Shown here one piece after another: positions 16,311 through 25,918 of a DNA stretch of 64,000 nucleotides. The notes under the pieces were generated by a model. That model was not told the DNA's origin and did no database searches. It was given only the letters and a program-made list of their open reading frames with translations. Positions within the stretch are counted from its first letter, which is position 1. Each line of letters begins with the position of its first letter. The stretch comes from Clostridium sp. CX1 (GTDB lineage: Bacteria > Bacillota > Clostridia > Clostridiales > Clostridiaceae): positions 186,001 to 250,000 of the forward strand of contig NZ_JAODOO010000001.1 in the NCBI RefSeq assembly GCF_025398335.1, written 5' to 3'. A program made the position numbers and the translations under genes.

Positions 16311-18971
16311 ATGCTTAATGGCTGTGGGGATATTTTTAAAGATAAATTTGGGCAGGAAAATTATAGACTATTCTTTGCTCCAGGAAGAATTAATTTAATT
16401 GGAGAACACACAGATTATAATGGTGGACATGTTTTTCCTTGTGCAATCACTCTTGGCACATATGCTTTTGCTGAAAAAAATAATAAAAATGTAGTTCGTA
16501 TGTATTCTATGAATTTTGAAGAAAAGGGAATAATAGAATTTTCCTTGAAGGCTTTAGACTATAAAGGAGAGGATGCTTGGAGTAACTACCCAAAGGGAAT
16601 AATCCGTTATTTTATCGAAGCAGGCTTTGATATTAATTCAGGAATGGATATTTTATTTTATGGAGAAATACCAAATGGTGCAGGACTATCTTCCTCTGCA
16701 TCTATTGAGTTAGTGACAGCAGTACTATTAGAAGGGTTATTTAATTTAGATATAGATCCTATTGAGATGGTGAAGATAGGAAAAAGGGTGGAAAATGAAT
16801 TTATAGGGGTAAACAGTGGTATAATGGACCAGTTTGCCATTAGGATGGGAAAAGAAGGCTATGGAGTTTTACTTGACTGTGAAACCTTAAACTATTCCTA
16901 TGCACCAATAACCTTAGATAATCACAATATCATTATTATGAACACAAATAAACGTCGTTCACTAACAGACTCCAAGTACAATGAAAGAAGGGCAGAATGT
17001 GAAGAGGCCTTAAGAAGACTTCAGACAGTGATAAAGGTAAAATCCCTTGGTGAGCTAGATGAAGAAAGCTTTGAAAGTCATAAAAAGGTCATTGGCGATG
17101 AAATATTAATAAGACGGGCAAAACATGCAGTTTATGAAAATCGTCGTACCATAAAGGCACTGGAAGAATTGAAAAAGGGAAAATTAATAGAGTTTGGGAA
17201 GCTAGTTAATGATTCTCACAATTCCCTTCGTTATGATTATGAAGTTACAGGAAAAGAATTAGATACCTTAGTGGAGTCAGCTTGGCAGCAAAAAGGAGTC
17301 TTAGGTTCCCGTATGATTGGGGCAGGCTTTGGAGGCTGTGCTATTGCTATTGTTGAAAAGGAATATACAGAAAAGTTTATTAAGGAGGTAGGAAAGAGAT
17401 ACAAAGAAATTATAGGATATGAGGCTTCCTTCTACACTGCAGATATTGGTGACGGAGCAAAAGAAATAAGGATAACTATAAATATATATGAAGTTATTAG
17501 AAAGTTAATTAATAAAGCAGTAGATGCAAGGCTTATTGAAAAAGAAGATGAAGTTTATGTATCAAACAGAATTATTGCTCTTTTAGGTATAGAGGAGATG
17601 AAAGCTGCAGAGACTGCTGGAGAAGTAAATAATGAAGATATACCAGAGTTATTAGAAAAAATAGTGGAGTACGGCTGTGAAAAGGGAGTAATTGAAGATA
17701 TTTTTGATGAAAGGGAAATACTGTCTAGCAGCATAATGGATTGCTTTATAGATAGGCCTTCTGTAATTAATAAGCATTTTTATGAAAGATATAAAGAAAA
17801 TCCAGAAAGGGCAACGGAATACTTTTATGGTTTAAGTAAAAGCAGCAATTATATTCAAAGTAAGAGGATTGGAAAAAACATTAATTACAAGGCAAGTACA
17901 GAATATGGAGAACTTGATATTACTATAAATCTATCTAAACCAGAAAAAAATCCAAAGGATATCATAAAAGAAGGAAAGTTAAAAAGCACAAACTATCCTA
18001 AGTGTCTGCTGTGTATTGAAAATGAAGGATATGCAGGAAGAATAGGACACCCTGCCCGCTCTAATCATCGTATGATTAGAATAGATTTATTAAAGGAGCA
18101 GTGGTATTTACAATACTCTCCTTATTCCTATTATAATGAACACTGTATAGTACTTTCCAAAGAGCATAGAGATATGAAAATAGATCGCCAAAGCTTTTCT
18201 CGTCTGCTGGCTTTTGTAGAATTATTTCCACACTATTTTCTTGGCTCCAATGCGGACCTTCCGATTGTAGGAGGCTCCATACTATCCCATGATCATTATC
18301 AAGGTGGTAGATATGAATTTGTTATGGCAAAGGCAGAAGAAGAATACAAATTTAAAATAGATAGGTTTCCAGAGGTTCAATGTGCTGTAATTAAATGGCC
18401 AATGTCTGTAATTCGCTTAAAAAGCGCAAATATAGCATCACTAGTAGATACAGCAGAACATATTTTAAACTCCTGGAGAAGATATAGTGATGATTCAGTA
18501 GATATATATGCCTATACAAAGGAGGTTCCACATAATACCATTACCCCTATAGCGAGAAAAAAGAACAACTTCTTTGAACTAGATCTTGTACTTAGAAATA
18601 ACCGCACCAGTAAAGACCATCCTCTAGGTATTTTTCATCCTAGGGAAGATGTTCATCATATCAAAAAGGAAAATATAGGACTAATTGAAGTTATGGGACT
18701 AGCAGTCCTTCCAGCAAGACTTAAAACCGAGTTAAAAGATGTAGGGGAGTATTTGTTAGGGCATAAAGACAATATAGCAGAATACCATAAAAATTGGGCA
18801 GAAGAGTTAAAAGAAAGATATAGAGAAAAATTAAATAGTGATAACTTAGAGGAAATAATAAGAAAAGAGACTGCAGCTAAATTTAAGAGAGTATTAGAAG
18901 ATGCAGCAGTATTTAAGAGAGATGAAAGAGGAAGAAAGGCCTTTAAGAGATTTATAGAAAGCTTGAATTAA
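16311..18971 (+). CDS. galactokinase-galactose-1-phosphate uridylyltransferase fusion
   Basis: One uninterrupted 886-residue frame encodes two Leloir enzymes. Residues 1 to about 385 are a full galactokinase: APGRINLIGEHTDYNGG, IPNGAGLSSSASIE and GAGFGGCAIA, ending with the usual DIGDGAKEI. Residues from about 391 are a class II GalT, beginning IYEVIRKLINKAVDARLIEK and containing the histidine active-site stretch GGSILSHDHYQGG near 655. The two are normally separate adjacent genes, and here the galK stop is missing and only a few linker residues remain. The product should phosphorylate galactose and transfer UMP to it. GGGGG lies 9 bases before the ATG. No galE is visible nearby, but galM lies 2.3 kb downstream. 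Confidence 0.9.
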   Translation: MLNGCGDIFKDKFGQENYRLFFAPGRINLIGEHTDYNGGHVFPCAITLGTYAFAEKNNKNVVRMYSMNFEEKGIIEFSLKALDYKGEDAWSNYPKGIIRYFIEAGFDINSGMDILFYGEIPNGAGLSSSASIELVTAVLLEGLFNLDIDPIEMVKIGKRVENEFIGVNSGIMDQFAIRMGKEGYGVLLDCETLNYSYAPITLDNHNIIIMNTNKRRSLTDSKYNERRAECEEALRRLQTVIKVKSLGELDEESFESHKKVIGDEILIRRAKHAVYENRRTIKALEELKKGKLIEFGKLVNDSHNSLRYDYEVTGKELDTLVESAWQQKGVLGSRMIGAGFGGCAIAIVEKEYTEKFIKEVGKRYKEIIGYEASFYTADIGDGAKEIRITINIYEVIRKLINKAVDARLIEKEDEVYVSNRIIALLGIEEMKAAETAGEVNNEDIPELLEKIVEYGCEKGVIEDIFDEREILSSSIMDCFIDRPSVINKHFYERYKENPERATEYFYGLSKSSNYIQSKRIGKNINYKASTEYGELDITINLSKPEKNPKDIIKEGKLKSTNYPKCLLCIENEGYAGRIGHPARSNHRMIRIDLLKEQWYLQYSPYSYYNEHCIVLSKEHRDMKIDRQSFSRLLAFVELFPHYFLGSNADLPIVGGSILSHDHYQGGRYEFVMAKAEEEYKFKIDRFPEVQCAVIKWPMSVIRLKSANIASLVDTAEHILNSWRRYSDDSVDIYAYTKEVPHNTITPIARKKNNFFELDLVLRNNRTSKDHPLGIFHPREDVHHIKKENIGLIEVMGLAVLPARLKTELKDVGEYLLGHKDNIAEYHKNWAEELKERYREKLNSDNLEEIIRKETAAKFKRVLEDAAVFKRDERGRKAFKRFIESLN

Positions 18972-18989
18972 TTAGTTTAGAAATAAGTA

Positions 18990-19035
18990 GAGAGATAGAG
19001 TGTAAATAAGATTTATATTCTATCTCTTTATTTAT
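18990..19035 (+). terminator. terminator after galKT
   Basis: GAGATAGA at 18992 pairs with TCTATCTC ending at 19026, and an inner TAAAT/ATTTA pair extends the stem. TTTATTTATTTT follows. Confidence 0.7.
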
Positions 19036-19060
19036 TTTAAGTTAAGGACAAGTTTAAAAA

Positions 19061-19079
19061 TAGTACATATTATGTACTA
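19061..19079. promoter_or_regulatory. perfect 19-bp palindrome before the chemoreceptor gene
   Basis: TAGTACATA and TATGTACTA are perfect arms around a single central T. It stands 45 bp upstream of the GTG start of the chemoreceptor, in the promoter zone, and has no T-run. It is a candidate repressor operator. Confidence 0.45.
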
Positions 19080-19123
19080 GATAAAAACCATATTCACATA
19101 TTTTTACGAGGGGGAGAAGTTAA

Positions 19124-21115
19124 GTGGTAAAAAGTATTAAAATAAAACTACTGATTTTCACGCTAGTATTATCCTTAATTCCGCTTTTAATTACTAATTC
19201 TTATCAGCTTTTAAGTTACAGCAGTAATCAAAACAAAGAAATAACCGCCCACCTGCAGGATCTTGCAGAGAGTAAAGCAGATGGAATAAACCTGTGGATG
19301 GAAGAAAAGATAGATTTGTTAGATGCAGTATACAAAAGTCACCCTGAAATACAAACAACTGATGAAAACAGTATTGTACCAATGTTAGAAAGTATTAAAG
19401 GACAGTATGCTGGTATTGATAGTGTGGTTTTTTCCGATGGCAAAGGTAATGCAGTAGATGACAAAGGGAAAAAGAGCAGTGTTATTGATAGAGAGTATTT
19501 CTTAAGGGCTCAAAAGGGGGACTCCATTATACTCAGTGATATAGTCACAAGCAAAAGTACTGGAAAGAATGTAATAGTATTTATAAAGCCTATAATAAAG
19601 GATGGAGGAGAATTTAAAGGTTTATTTATGCTGACAGTTGATGCAGAAAGAATGATTAAAACTGTGCAGGACATAAAAATAGGAGAAACAGGTTATGGAT
19701 ATTTAATAAATAAGAATACTACTGTATTTTTATTTCATCCAACAAAGGAGAATATAGGGAAAAAGTACGCCGAGGTAAATCCTGATAATGCTAAAGTCTT
19801 TCAGGAAACTGTATTTAAAAATCATAGCGGTAACTTGGAGTATATAGCCTTTGATAAGACAGAGAGATTAGGTTACTATCATGCAATAGATGCGGCAAAT
19901 TGGCAGTTAGTTGTGACAGGAAAGACATCAGAAGTATTAGAGGGGTTAAATAAAAATACTAAGGTAGTTGTCTCTTTAGTAGCTATAACTGTCATTACCG
20001 TTATTTTGCTAAGCATAGTTATTGGTACTTCCTTTGTAAAACCAATAGAGAAAGTAACAGAGCTTTTAGTTAAAACAGAACAGCTGGATTTAGTTAAGGA
20101 TGATGATATTGAAAAGATTTATAAGAAAAAAGATGAAACAGGAGTTATGGCTAAGGCCCTGGAAAACACAAGGAAGACCATGAGAGAAATAATAGAGAAG
20201 ATACAGCAGACGTATCTTGTTATAGAAAAAAACATTAAAGAGCTATCCTCTACCTTGGGAGAAACAACAGGGTCAATTGAAAGTATAGCAAAGGCAATTG
20301 ATGATATGGCACAAGGATCTACTGAATTGGCTAAAAACACACAAATAAGTGCAGTTAAACTAGAAATGCTTTCTAAGGAAATTGAAGACGCCAATAATAC
20401 CTCTTCACAAATAAGGGAGCTTATAGACGAAAGTAAAAAGGCTAAGGACAACGGAATAGAGGTTGCTGCTAAACTTCAAAGTGTAGTAGAGAAAAATAAA
20501 GCCGTTGCAAGCAGAGTTGGGGAAAAAGTAGTTATTCTTGATGAAAAATCAAGAAAAATCAGCGTAATTACTGAGACAATAAAAAATATAACCTCTCAAA
20601 TCAATTTACTTTCACTTAACGCTGCCATAGAGTCAGCAAGGGCTGGAGAGGCAGGAAAAGGCTTTGCAGTAGTTTCAAATGAGATTAAAAAGCTTGCTTC
20701 TGATACAGCAGAATCTACTGTAGAGATTGAAAATATTATAGAGGAATTTAAAGGAATAATTGAGAGTACGAAAGGAGAAATGATTGTTGCAGGAGAAACT
20801 ATAGAAAACACAAGTGAAATGAGCAAGGTAACAGAGGAGGCCTTTGTTAGTATAGATAAGTCAGTTACAAATATCATTGAAAAAATTGATTCTTTAATTA
20901 AGGATATTGGACAAATGAGCAAGGATAAAAAAGAGGTTGTTAAGGCCATAGAAGATATATCTGCAGTGGTAGAAGAGGCTGCTTCTACAACAGAGGAAAT
21001 TTCCGCATCTACTCAGCAGCAATCTGCCAGCATAGAGCAAATATCAAACTTTGCAGAAAAGTTATATAACATTGCTATAGAACTAGAGGATTTAATTACA
21101 AAGTTTAAGGTTTAA
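19124..21115 (+). CDS. methyl-accepting chemotaxis protein with dCache-type sensor
   Basis: The 663-residue protein starts with GTG after GAGGGGGAGAAG. It has a membrane segment at about residues 7-25, a roughly 240-residue extracytoplasmic double Cache-like domain ([23 protein letters not shown], then a second lobe to about 275), and a second membrane segment near 285-305. A HAMP region follows, then the cytoplasmic signalling domain with the conserved hairpin tip [20 protein letters not shown]. It should sense a small molecule and control CheA. It lies between the gal fusion and galM, so galactose or a related sugar is a possible ligand (inference from position only). Confidence 0.9.
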   Translation: MVKSIKIKLLIFTLVLSLIPLLITNSYQLLSYSSNQNKEITAHLQDLAESKADGINLWMEEKIDLLDAVYKSHPEIQTTDENSIVPMLESIKGQYAGIDSVVFSDGKGNAVDDKGKKSSVIDREYFLRAQKGDSIILSDIVTSKSTGKNVIVFIKPIIKDGGEFKGLFMLTVDAERMIKTVQDIKIGETGYGYLINKNTTVFLFHPTKENIGKKYAEVNPDNAKVFQETVFKNHSGNLEYIAFDKTERLGYYHAIDAANWQLVVTGKTSEVLEGLNKNTKVVVSLVAITVITVILLSIVIGTSFVKPIEKVTELLVKTEQLDLVKDDDIEKIYKKKDETGVMAKALENTRKTMREIIEKIQQTYLVIEKNIKELSSTLGETTGSIESIAKAIDDMAQGSTELAKNTQISAVKLEMLSKEIEDANNTSSQIRELIDESKKAKDNGIEVAAKLQSVVEKNKAVASRVGEKVVILDEKSRKISVITETIKNITSQINLLSLNAAIESARAGEAGKGFAVVSNEIKKLASDTAESTVEIENIIEEFKGIIESTKGEMIVAGETIENTSEMSKVTEEAFVSIDKSVTNIIEKIDSLIKDIGQMSKDKKEVVKAIEDISAVVEEAASTTEEISASTQQQSASIEQISNFAEKLYNIAIELEDLITKFKV

Positions 21116-21121
21116 AATGAT

Positions 21122-21156
21122 AAAGTGCTTGTTTTCACACAGGCACTTTGTTTTTT
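21122..21156 (+). terminator. terminator after the chemoreceptor gene
   Basis: AAAGTGCTTGT and ACACAGGCACTTT form a stem with one mismatch, followed by GTTTTTT. Confidence 0.85.
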
Positions 21157-21286
21157 AGGGTAAAAAATGGTTCTATTCATATATTGACAGTTGCTGCAGT
21201 AAGGTTTAAGGTTGAATTAAGGTTTTAGGTATGTTTTTCCACATTGGACTTGGGGTTAATGTATATGAAAAAGGGGGATGAGAGGT

Positions 21287-22330
21287 ATGAAGGTAACTAA
21301 AAAGCTTTTTGGAGAAATAAATTGGGAAAATGTATACGAATACACATTAAAAAATGATAAGGGGATAGAAATTAGTTGCTTAGATTATGGTTGTGTAATT
21401 ACAAAGATAGTAACTCCAGACAGGCATGGAAAGTATGAAAATATTGTGTTGGGCTTTGAGGATATAGAAAGCTATAGGGAAAAGTCTCCTTATTTTGGAG
21501 CCGTTGTAGGAAGGGTAGCAGGGAGGATAAAAGGAGGAGAATTTGAACTAGAAGGAAGAACTTATACATTAGCAAATAACGATGGAAAGAACCATCTACA
21601 TGGAGGGGTAAAAGGTTTTAATGATGTAATATGGGAGGCAGAAATTACAGAAGGGGAAGATGAAATTAAGATAGAATTTTCCTATACCAGTTTAGATGGA
21701 GAAGAAGGCTATCCAGGAAACCTTGATGTGAAAGTAGAATATATCCTTAACAATAATAATGAATTTATAATTCAATATAAGGCAGAAACAGATAAGACAA
21801 CCTTATTTAATCCAACAAACCATAGTTATTTTAATTTGAGCGGTAATTTAAAGAGAGATGTGTTAGAACACAGTTTGAAAGTAGATAGTAGTAAGTTCTT
21901 AGAAATAGATGAAGAATTACTGCCTACTGGAAAGGTTTTAGAGGTAAGTGATACAGTTTTTGATTTTAGAAAGGGAAGAAAAATAAAAGAGGGCGTTAGT
22001 TCTAATTATATTCAAAACAAAATAGTTGGACAGGGCTATGATCATACCTTTATATTAAACAGTAATAACTCTGAAATACTGCTGTGGGATGAGGAAAGCG
22101 GTCGTAAATTAGTAATGAATACAGATGCACCAGCAGTTGTACTTTATACCAGTAATCAATTAGAAGAAGGAATGGACCTTTATGGAGTAAGTTCTAGGAA
22201 CTACTTAGGGCTTTGTTTAGAAACTCAGATACCACCAGATGCAATTCATCATGAGAGTTTCCCTGATTGCATTTTAAGGCCAGAGGAGATTTTTATTTCA
22301 AGAACTAAGTATACTTTTTCACTTGAATAA
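21287..22330 (+). CDS. galM: aldose 1-epimerase (galactose mutarotase)
   Basis: The protein of about 347 residues has the GalM hallmarks: NIVLGFEDIESYREKSPYFG near residue 48, GRVAGRIKGG, NHLHGG with its conserved His, NPTNHSYFNLSG with the catalytic His, and the conserved ETQIPPDAIHH near the end. It interconverts alpha and beta galactose or glucose anomers. I prefer ATG 21287, 9 bases after AAGGGGG. The upstream in-frame ATG at 21278 directly abuts the ribosome site. It probably supports the galKT gene upstream, with its own promoter after a terminator. Confidence 0.9.
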   Translation: MKVTKKLFGEINWENVYEYTLKNDKGIEISCLDYGCVITKIVTPDRHGKYENIVLGFEDIESYREKSPYFGAVVGRVAGRIKGGEFELEGRTYTLANNDGKNHLHGGVKGFNDVIWEAEITEGEDEIKIEFSYTSLDGEEGYPGNLDVKVEYILNNNNEFIIQYKAETDKTTLFNPTNHSYFNLSGNLKRDVLEHSLKVDSSKFLEIDEELLPTGKVLEVSDTVFDFRKGRKIKEGVSSNYIQNKIVGQGYDHTFILNSNNSEILLWDEESGRKLVMNTDAPAVVLYTSNQLEEGMDLYGVSSRNYLGLCLETQIPPDAIHHESFPDCILRPEEIFISRTKYTFSLE

Positions 22331-22451
22331 TTAAGTAGTTAAGCTATAGGGTATAATGACTTAAAAGAATATCTAAAAATAAATATTGATAATTAGTAGA
22401 ATATATGGTAATTTTAATATGTTATATAAAAAAGTTATGGAGGTGAAAAAG

Positions 22452-22598
22452 ATGGCTAAGGTCTTTTTAGTAAATACAATTTTAGATAGACTACCAATGT
22501 CATTATCTGGAATCACACATGTAGTTTGTGATTTTACGGGAGAAGTCTGTCCAAAATTAAATAGTATACTAAAAAGAAGTGAGTTATCTTTACCTTAA
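22452..22598 (+). CDS. small 48-residue ORF, unknown
   Basis: ATG 22452 is preceded by GGAGGTG at a good distance, and the ORF ends 24 bases before a perfect terminator, so it is probably translated. The product starts MAKVFLVNTILDRLPMSLSG and contains two cysteines. It has no signal peptide or recognised domain. It may be an independent small protein, or a regulatory leader ORF for the ABC-F gene 370 bases downstream that was later separated from it by the inserted repeat (inference). Confidence 0.5.
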   Translation: MAKVFLVNTILDRLPMSLSGITHVVCDFTGEVCPKLNSILKRSELSLP

Positions 22599-22621
22599 AT
22601 ACATTATAATTTTGTTATTTG

Positions 22622-22662
22622 TAACCTAGGTAAGGAGTAGCTTACCTAGGTTTTAATTTTTA
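22622..22662 (+). terminator. strong hairpin terminator after the small ORF
   Basis: AACCTAGGTAAG and CTTACCTAGGTT are perfect 12-bp arms at 22623-22651, followed by TTAATTTTT. The core resembles the hairpin just before the ABC-F gene. Confidence 0.9.
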
Positions 22663-22666
22663 TATT

Positions 22667-22798
22667 ATGAAGTGGAAACTTGAATCAGATGGAGTTTCAA
22701 CTCCATCTGATTCTTAGTTGAACGAATCCAGGACGCAGCCGCTCTAATACTCCCTCTTAGGGAAGAGGGAGTATTAGAGCGGGTAGTCATCGGATAAA
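22667..22798 (+). repeat. structured dispersed repeat, copy 1
   Basis: This 132-bp element has two stem-loops. Stem A is AATCAGATGGAGTT pairing with AACTCCATCTGATT. A link with GAATCC follows, then stem B, CCGCTCTAATACTCCCTCTT pairing with its complement up to GAGCGGG, then TAGTCATCGGATAAA. The ATCC/GGAT bases close the second unit. Two related copies lie inverted at 60.7 and 61.0 kb. It carries no ORF. Confidence 0.8.
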
Positions 22799-22895
22799 GC
22801 TAGTTCTATATCTAGAGATGGTATTGATTTGTGCCGCCAGTATTTAGGTTATTTCTAGCCATTAATTTCTTTCCACAATTTTGTTTCAAAATATA

Positions 22896-22936
22896 AAAGC
22901 CTAGGTGAGTATTACTTGCTTAGGTTTTATTATTTT
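22896..22936 (+). terminator. leader terminator (attenuator) before the ABC-F gene
   Basis: AAAGCCTAGGTGAGT at 22896-22910 can pair with ACTTGCTTAGGTTTT at 22914-22928 over 15 positions, counting G-U pairs, and TTATTATTTT follows. It is only 34 bases before the ABC-F start, so readthrough must be allowed. Antibiotic-responsive ABC-F genes are often controlled in this way. Confidence 0.6.
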
Positions 22937-22969
22937 GCAAAAAAACATAAACATAGGGAGGAGTTAACA

Positions 22970-24868
22970 GTGATACAGTTAGCATTAAAAGAAATAGAAA
23001 AATATTTTGGTGGCAATAGAATCTTTAGGAACATTAATTTTGAAGTTGAAAGTGGAGAAAGAGTTGGATTAATAGGAAGAAATGGTGCAGGTAAAACTAC
23101 AATATTTAAAATTATTGCTGGTATTGAAAAACAGGATAAGGGTGATATTTTTATAAGAAAAAATGCTACTATAGGGTACCTAGATCAAATACCTAGCTAT
23201 TCTGAAGAATTTAAAGTATTAGATGTTTTAAAAACTGCTTTTGAAATCCAATATGAAATAGGTAAAGAATTAAAGACATTAGAATTAGAGATGGCTACTT
23301 TAGAAGGTAGTAAATTGGAATATGCAATAAGAAAATATGGTGAGCTTAATGAACTTTATGAAGCAAAAGGTGGTTATGAAATAGAAGAAAATATGAGCAA
23401 GGTTTGTACTGGGTTAAAATTCAATGATGAATTTCTAAATAGAGAGTTCATAAGTTTAAGTGGTGGTGAAAAGACCATCGTAGTATTAGGGAAAATTCTA
23501 TTGCAGAATCCAGATATACTTCTTCTTGATGAGCCTTCAAATCATTTAGATATGGCATCAATAGAATGGCTTGAAGGATATCTTAAAGGATATAAAGGAA
23601 CAGTGCTGGTTATTTCTCATGATAGATATTTCTTAGATAGAGTAGTGACAAAGATACTTGAAATTGAAGATGGAGAAAGTTCTTTATACAATGGTAATTA
23701 CTCCTATTATATTAAGGAAAAGCAAAGAAGAGTTTTTGAGCAGTTTGAAGCTTATAAGGATCAACAGAAAAAAATAAAGGCTATGGAAAAAGCAATAAAA
23801 CAATTAAGGCAATGGGCTGCCCAGGGAGATAATGAAAAGTTTTTTAAAAGAGCAGAAAGTATGCAAAAGAGGTTAGATAAAATACAAAAAATTGATAAAC
23901 CTCTAATAGAGCAACCTAAAATTCAATTAGATTTTGCTGATGCAGACAGGTCTGGTAAAGAAGTAGTAATTATTAAAGACCTATGTAAAAGCTTTGAGCA
24001 GAAAAAGCTGTTAGAGAATTTAAATTTATATGTTAGATATGGAGAGCGTACAGCTTTAGTAGGTGATAATGGAAGCGGTAAATCAACTATTATAAAAATA
24101 CTTTTAGGCGAAGTTGAGGCTGATTTTGGGGAAGCAAAGCTTGGAGCCAACACTAAAATAGGATACCTTCCTCAAAATATAACCTTTAGCAATGAAGAAT
24201 TAACGGTCCTTGAAGCTTTTAGAGAGGATATGAATATTTTAGAAGGTTTAGCAAGGGGAATACTAGCCAAATTTTTATTCTATGGAGAAAGTGTTTTTAA
24301 AAGGGTTAAGAATCTCTCTGGAGGAGAAAAAAGCAGGCTTAAGCTTTGTAAGTTGATTCAAAATAATATAAATTTATTAATACTTGATGAACCAACTAAT
24401 CACTTGGATATAGATTCTAGGGAAAATCTTGAAGATGCTTTAATGGAGTTTAGTGGAACTATTTTATTTGTATCCCATGATAGATTCTTTATAAATAAAC
24501 TTGCAGATAGAATATGTGAAATAGAAAATAGAAGAGTCGTAGATTACTATGGAAATTATGAATATTATAGAGAGAAGAAGGATGAGTCCAGTAAAAATAA
24601 AATAGAACCTCTTAATAAAGAAAAAGAGAAAAAATTAAAGGACAAAGCAAATACTAAAAAACAGCTGTCTAATAACAAGATAAAGGAAGCTGAAATGTTG
24701 GAAAAGACAGTAGCAGAACTCGAAGAAAAGTTAAAAGCTATAAATAATGAAATGGTTGATAGCGGAAGTAACTATGACAAATTGTTGGAGCTAGAAAAAG
24801 AAAGAGTAGGAGTTCAAGCAGAATTAGATTCAACTCTTGAAAAGTGGATGGAAATAGAAAGTTTATAG
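22970..24868 (+). CDS. ABC-F family ATPase (candidate ribosome-protection protein)
   Basis: The start is GTG 22970 with GGGAGGAG 7 bases before it; the frame is open further upstream but has no ribosome site there. The protein of about 632 residues has two ATP-binding cassettes and no membrane segments. Walker A motifs are GRNGAGKTT near residue 38 and GDNGSGKST near 366. Signatures are LSGGEKT and LSGGEKSR, and both Walker B sites are LLLDEPSNHLD or LILDEPTNHLD. The charged inter-domain linker (about 235-310) reaches the ribosomal peptidyl site in this family. A C-terminal coiled coil ends the protein. The leader hairpin and neighbouring resistance-type genes favour an antibiotic-resistance ABC-F. 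A housekeeping translation factor is the alternative. Confidence 0.85.
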   Translation: MIQLALKEIEKYFGGNRIFRNINFEVESGERVGLIGRNGAGKTTIFKIIAGIEKQDKGDIFIRKNATIGYLDQIPSYSEEFKVLDVLKTAFEIQYEIGKELKTLELEMATLEGSKLEYAIRKYGELNELYEAKGGYEIEENMSKVCTGLKFNDEFLNREFISLSGGEKTIVVLGKILLQNPDILLLDEPSNHLDMASIEWLEGYLKGYKGTVLVISHDRYFLDRVVTKILEIEDGESSLYNGNYSYYIKEKQRRVFEQFEAYKDQQKKIKAMEKAIKQLRQWAAQGDNEKFFKRAESMQKRLDKIQKIDKPLIEQPKIQLDFADADRSGKEVVIIKDLCKSFEQKKLLENLNLYVRYGERTALVGDNGSGKSTIIKILLGEVEADFGEAKLGANTKIGYLPQNITFSNEELTVLEAFREDMNILEGLARGILAKFLFYGESVFKRVKNLSGGEKSRLKLCKLIQNNINLLILDEPTNHLDIDSRENLEDALMEFSGTILFVSHDRFFINKLADRICEIENRRVVDYYGNYEYYREKKDESSKNKIEPLNKEKEKKLKDKANTKKQLSNNKIKEAEMLEKTVAELEEKLKAINNEMVDSGSNYDKLLELEKERVGVQAELDSTLEKWMEIESL

Positions 24869-24942
24869 TGTTTGTTTAAGTAAGCTAACTTTGTACTGAA
24901 AATTTTTGCAGCACAGTATTGTTAACATCATAATAAAAACTT

Positions 24943-24971
24943 TTGATTTTAATAAATCCTTTCAGTATAAT
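24943..24971 (+). promoter_or_regulatory. sigma-A promoter of the aldo/keto reductase gene
   Basis: TTGATT at 24943-24948 and TATAAT at 24966-24971 are separated by exactly 17 bp. Initiation near 24978 places the following hairpin at the very start of the transcript. Confidence 0.75.
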
Positions 24972-24987
24972 TATAGGAAATGATAGT

Positions 24988-25029
24988 AAAAAACATAAAT
25001 TGCTATGGAAATAAGTAATTTATGTTTTT
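24988..25029 (+). terminator. leader hairpin with T-run before the reductase gene
   Basis: AAAAACATAAATT and AATTTATGTTTTT are perfect 13-bp arms around a 15-base loop. The stem ends in a T-run, so it can terminate, 44 bases before the start codon and about 10 bases after the predicted transcription start. Confidence 0.6.
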
Positions 25030-25072
25030 AAGGATTTTTACAAATATATTTTATAAAGAAAGGACGATTATA

Positions 25073-25918
25073 ATGGAAAACATAAATAGCTGCACCACAT
25101 TAAATAATGGAGTGAAGATGCCATGGCTTGGTTTTGGTACTTATAAGATAGAAGATGGGAGTACAGTTACTGAATCAGTAAAGGAAGCTCTTAGGATAGG
25201 CTATAGACATATTGATACAGCTTCTCTTTATAATAATGAAGAGGGAATTGGAACTGCATTAAAGGAAAGAGGAATAGAAAGAAAAGAGATATTTTTAGTA
25301 AGTAAGGTTTGGAACTCAGACCAAGGCTATGAAAAAACTTTAAATGCTTTTGAAACTTCCCTTAAAAAGCTTCAAACAGACTATCTTGATTTATATTTAA
25401 TTCACTGGCCTCAGCTTTTGAATAAAGAAACCTGGAGAGCCTTAGAAAAGCTTTATAAGGAAGGAAGGGTAAGGGCTATTGGAGTATGTAATTTCAAAGA
25501 AAGTCACTTAAGAGATTTAATGGAAGATGCTGAAATTCCACCAATGGTAAATCAAGTGGAGTTCCATCCTTACCTTATTCAAAATGACTTACTAGACTTC
25601 TGCAAAGATAATAACATACAGTTAGAAGCATGGTCACCATTGATGAGAGGTAATATCCTTAAAGTTGATTTATTACAAGAGCTTGCAAAGAAATATGGAA
25701 AAACAGTATCTCAAATTGTATTAAGGTGGGATTTGCAAAAGGGGATTGTTACAATTCCTAAGTCAACAACTCCTGCAAGAATAAAAGAAAATACAGATAT
25801 ATTTGATTTTGAACTAAGTGAAGAGGATATGGATAAAATTCAACAATTAGATCAAGGTCTAAGATTTGGAAAAGATCCAGATAATGTTTATGCAAATCCT
25901 GACATATTTAATAAATAA
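25073..25918 (+). CDS. aldo/keto reductase
   Basis: The start is ATG 25073, with AAAGGA 8 bases before it. The 281-residue protein is a standard TIM-barrel AKR. GFGTYKIEDG comes early, HIDTASLYNNEEGIG holds the catalytic Asp and Tyr, VSKVW has the Lys, and LYLIHWP has the His. A C-terminal IPKSTTPARIKEN forms the NADP-binding end. It reduces aldehydes or ketones with NADPH in the cytoplasm, and the substrate cannot be inferred. It is monocistronic, with a possible leader hairpin and a terminator downstream. Confidence 0.9.
   Translation: MENINSCTTLNNGVKMPWLGFGTYKIEDGSTVTESVKEALRIGYRHIDTASLYNNEEGIGTALKERGIERKEIFLVSKVWNSDQGYEKTLNAFETSLKKLQTDYLDLYLIHWPQLLNKETWRALEKLYKEGRVRAIGVCNFKESHLRDLMEDAEIPPMVNQVEFHPYLIQNDLLDFCKDNNIQLEAWSPLMRGNILKVDLLQELAKKYGKTVSQIVLRWDLQKGIVTIPKSTTPARIKENTDIFDFELSEEDMDKIQQLDQGLRFGKDPDNVYANPDIFNK

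Noticed and set aside
22386-22451. Longer start for the 48-residue ORF
   Set aside because: The frame is open to 22386, but the only good RBS (GGAGGTG) serves ATG 22452.
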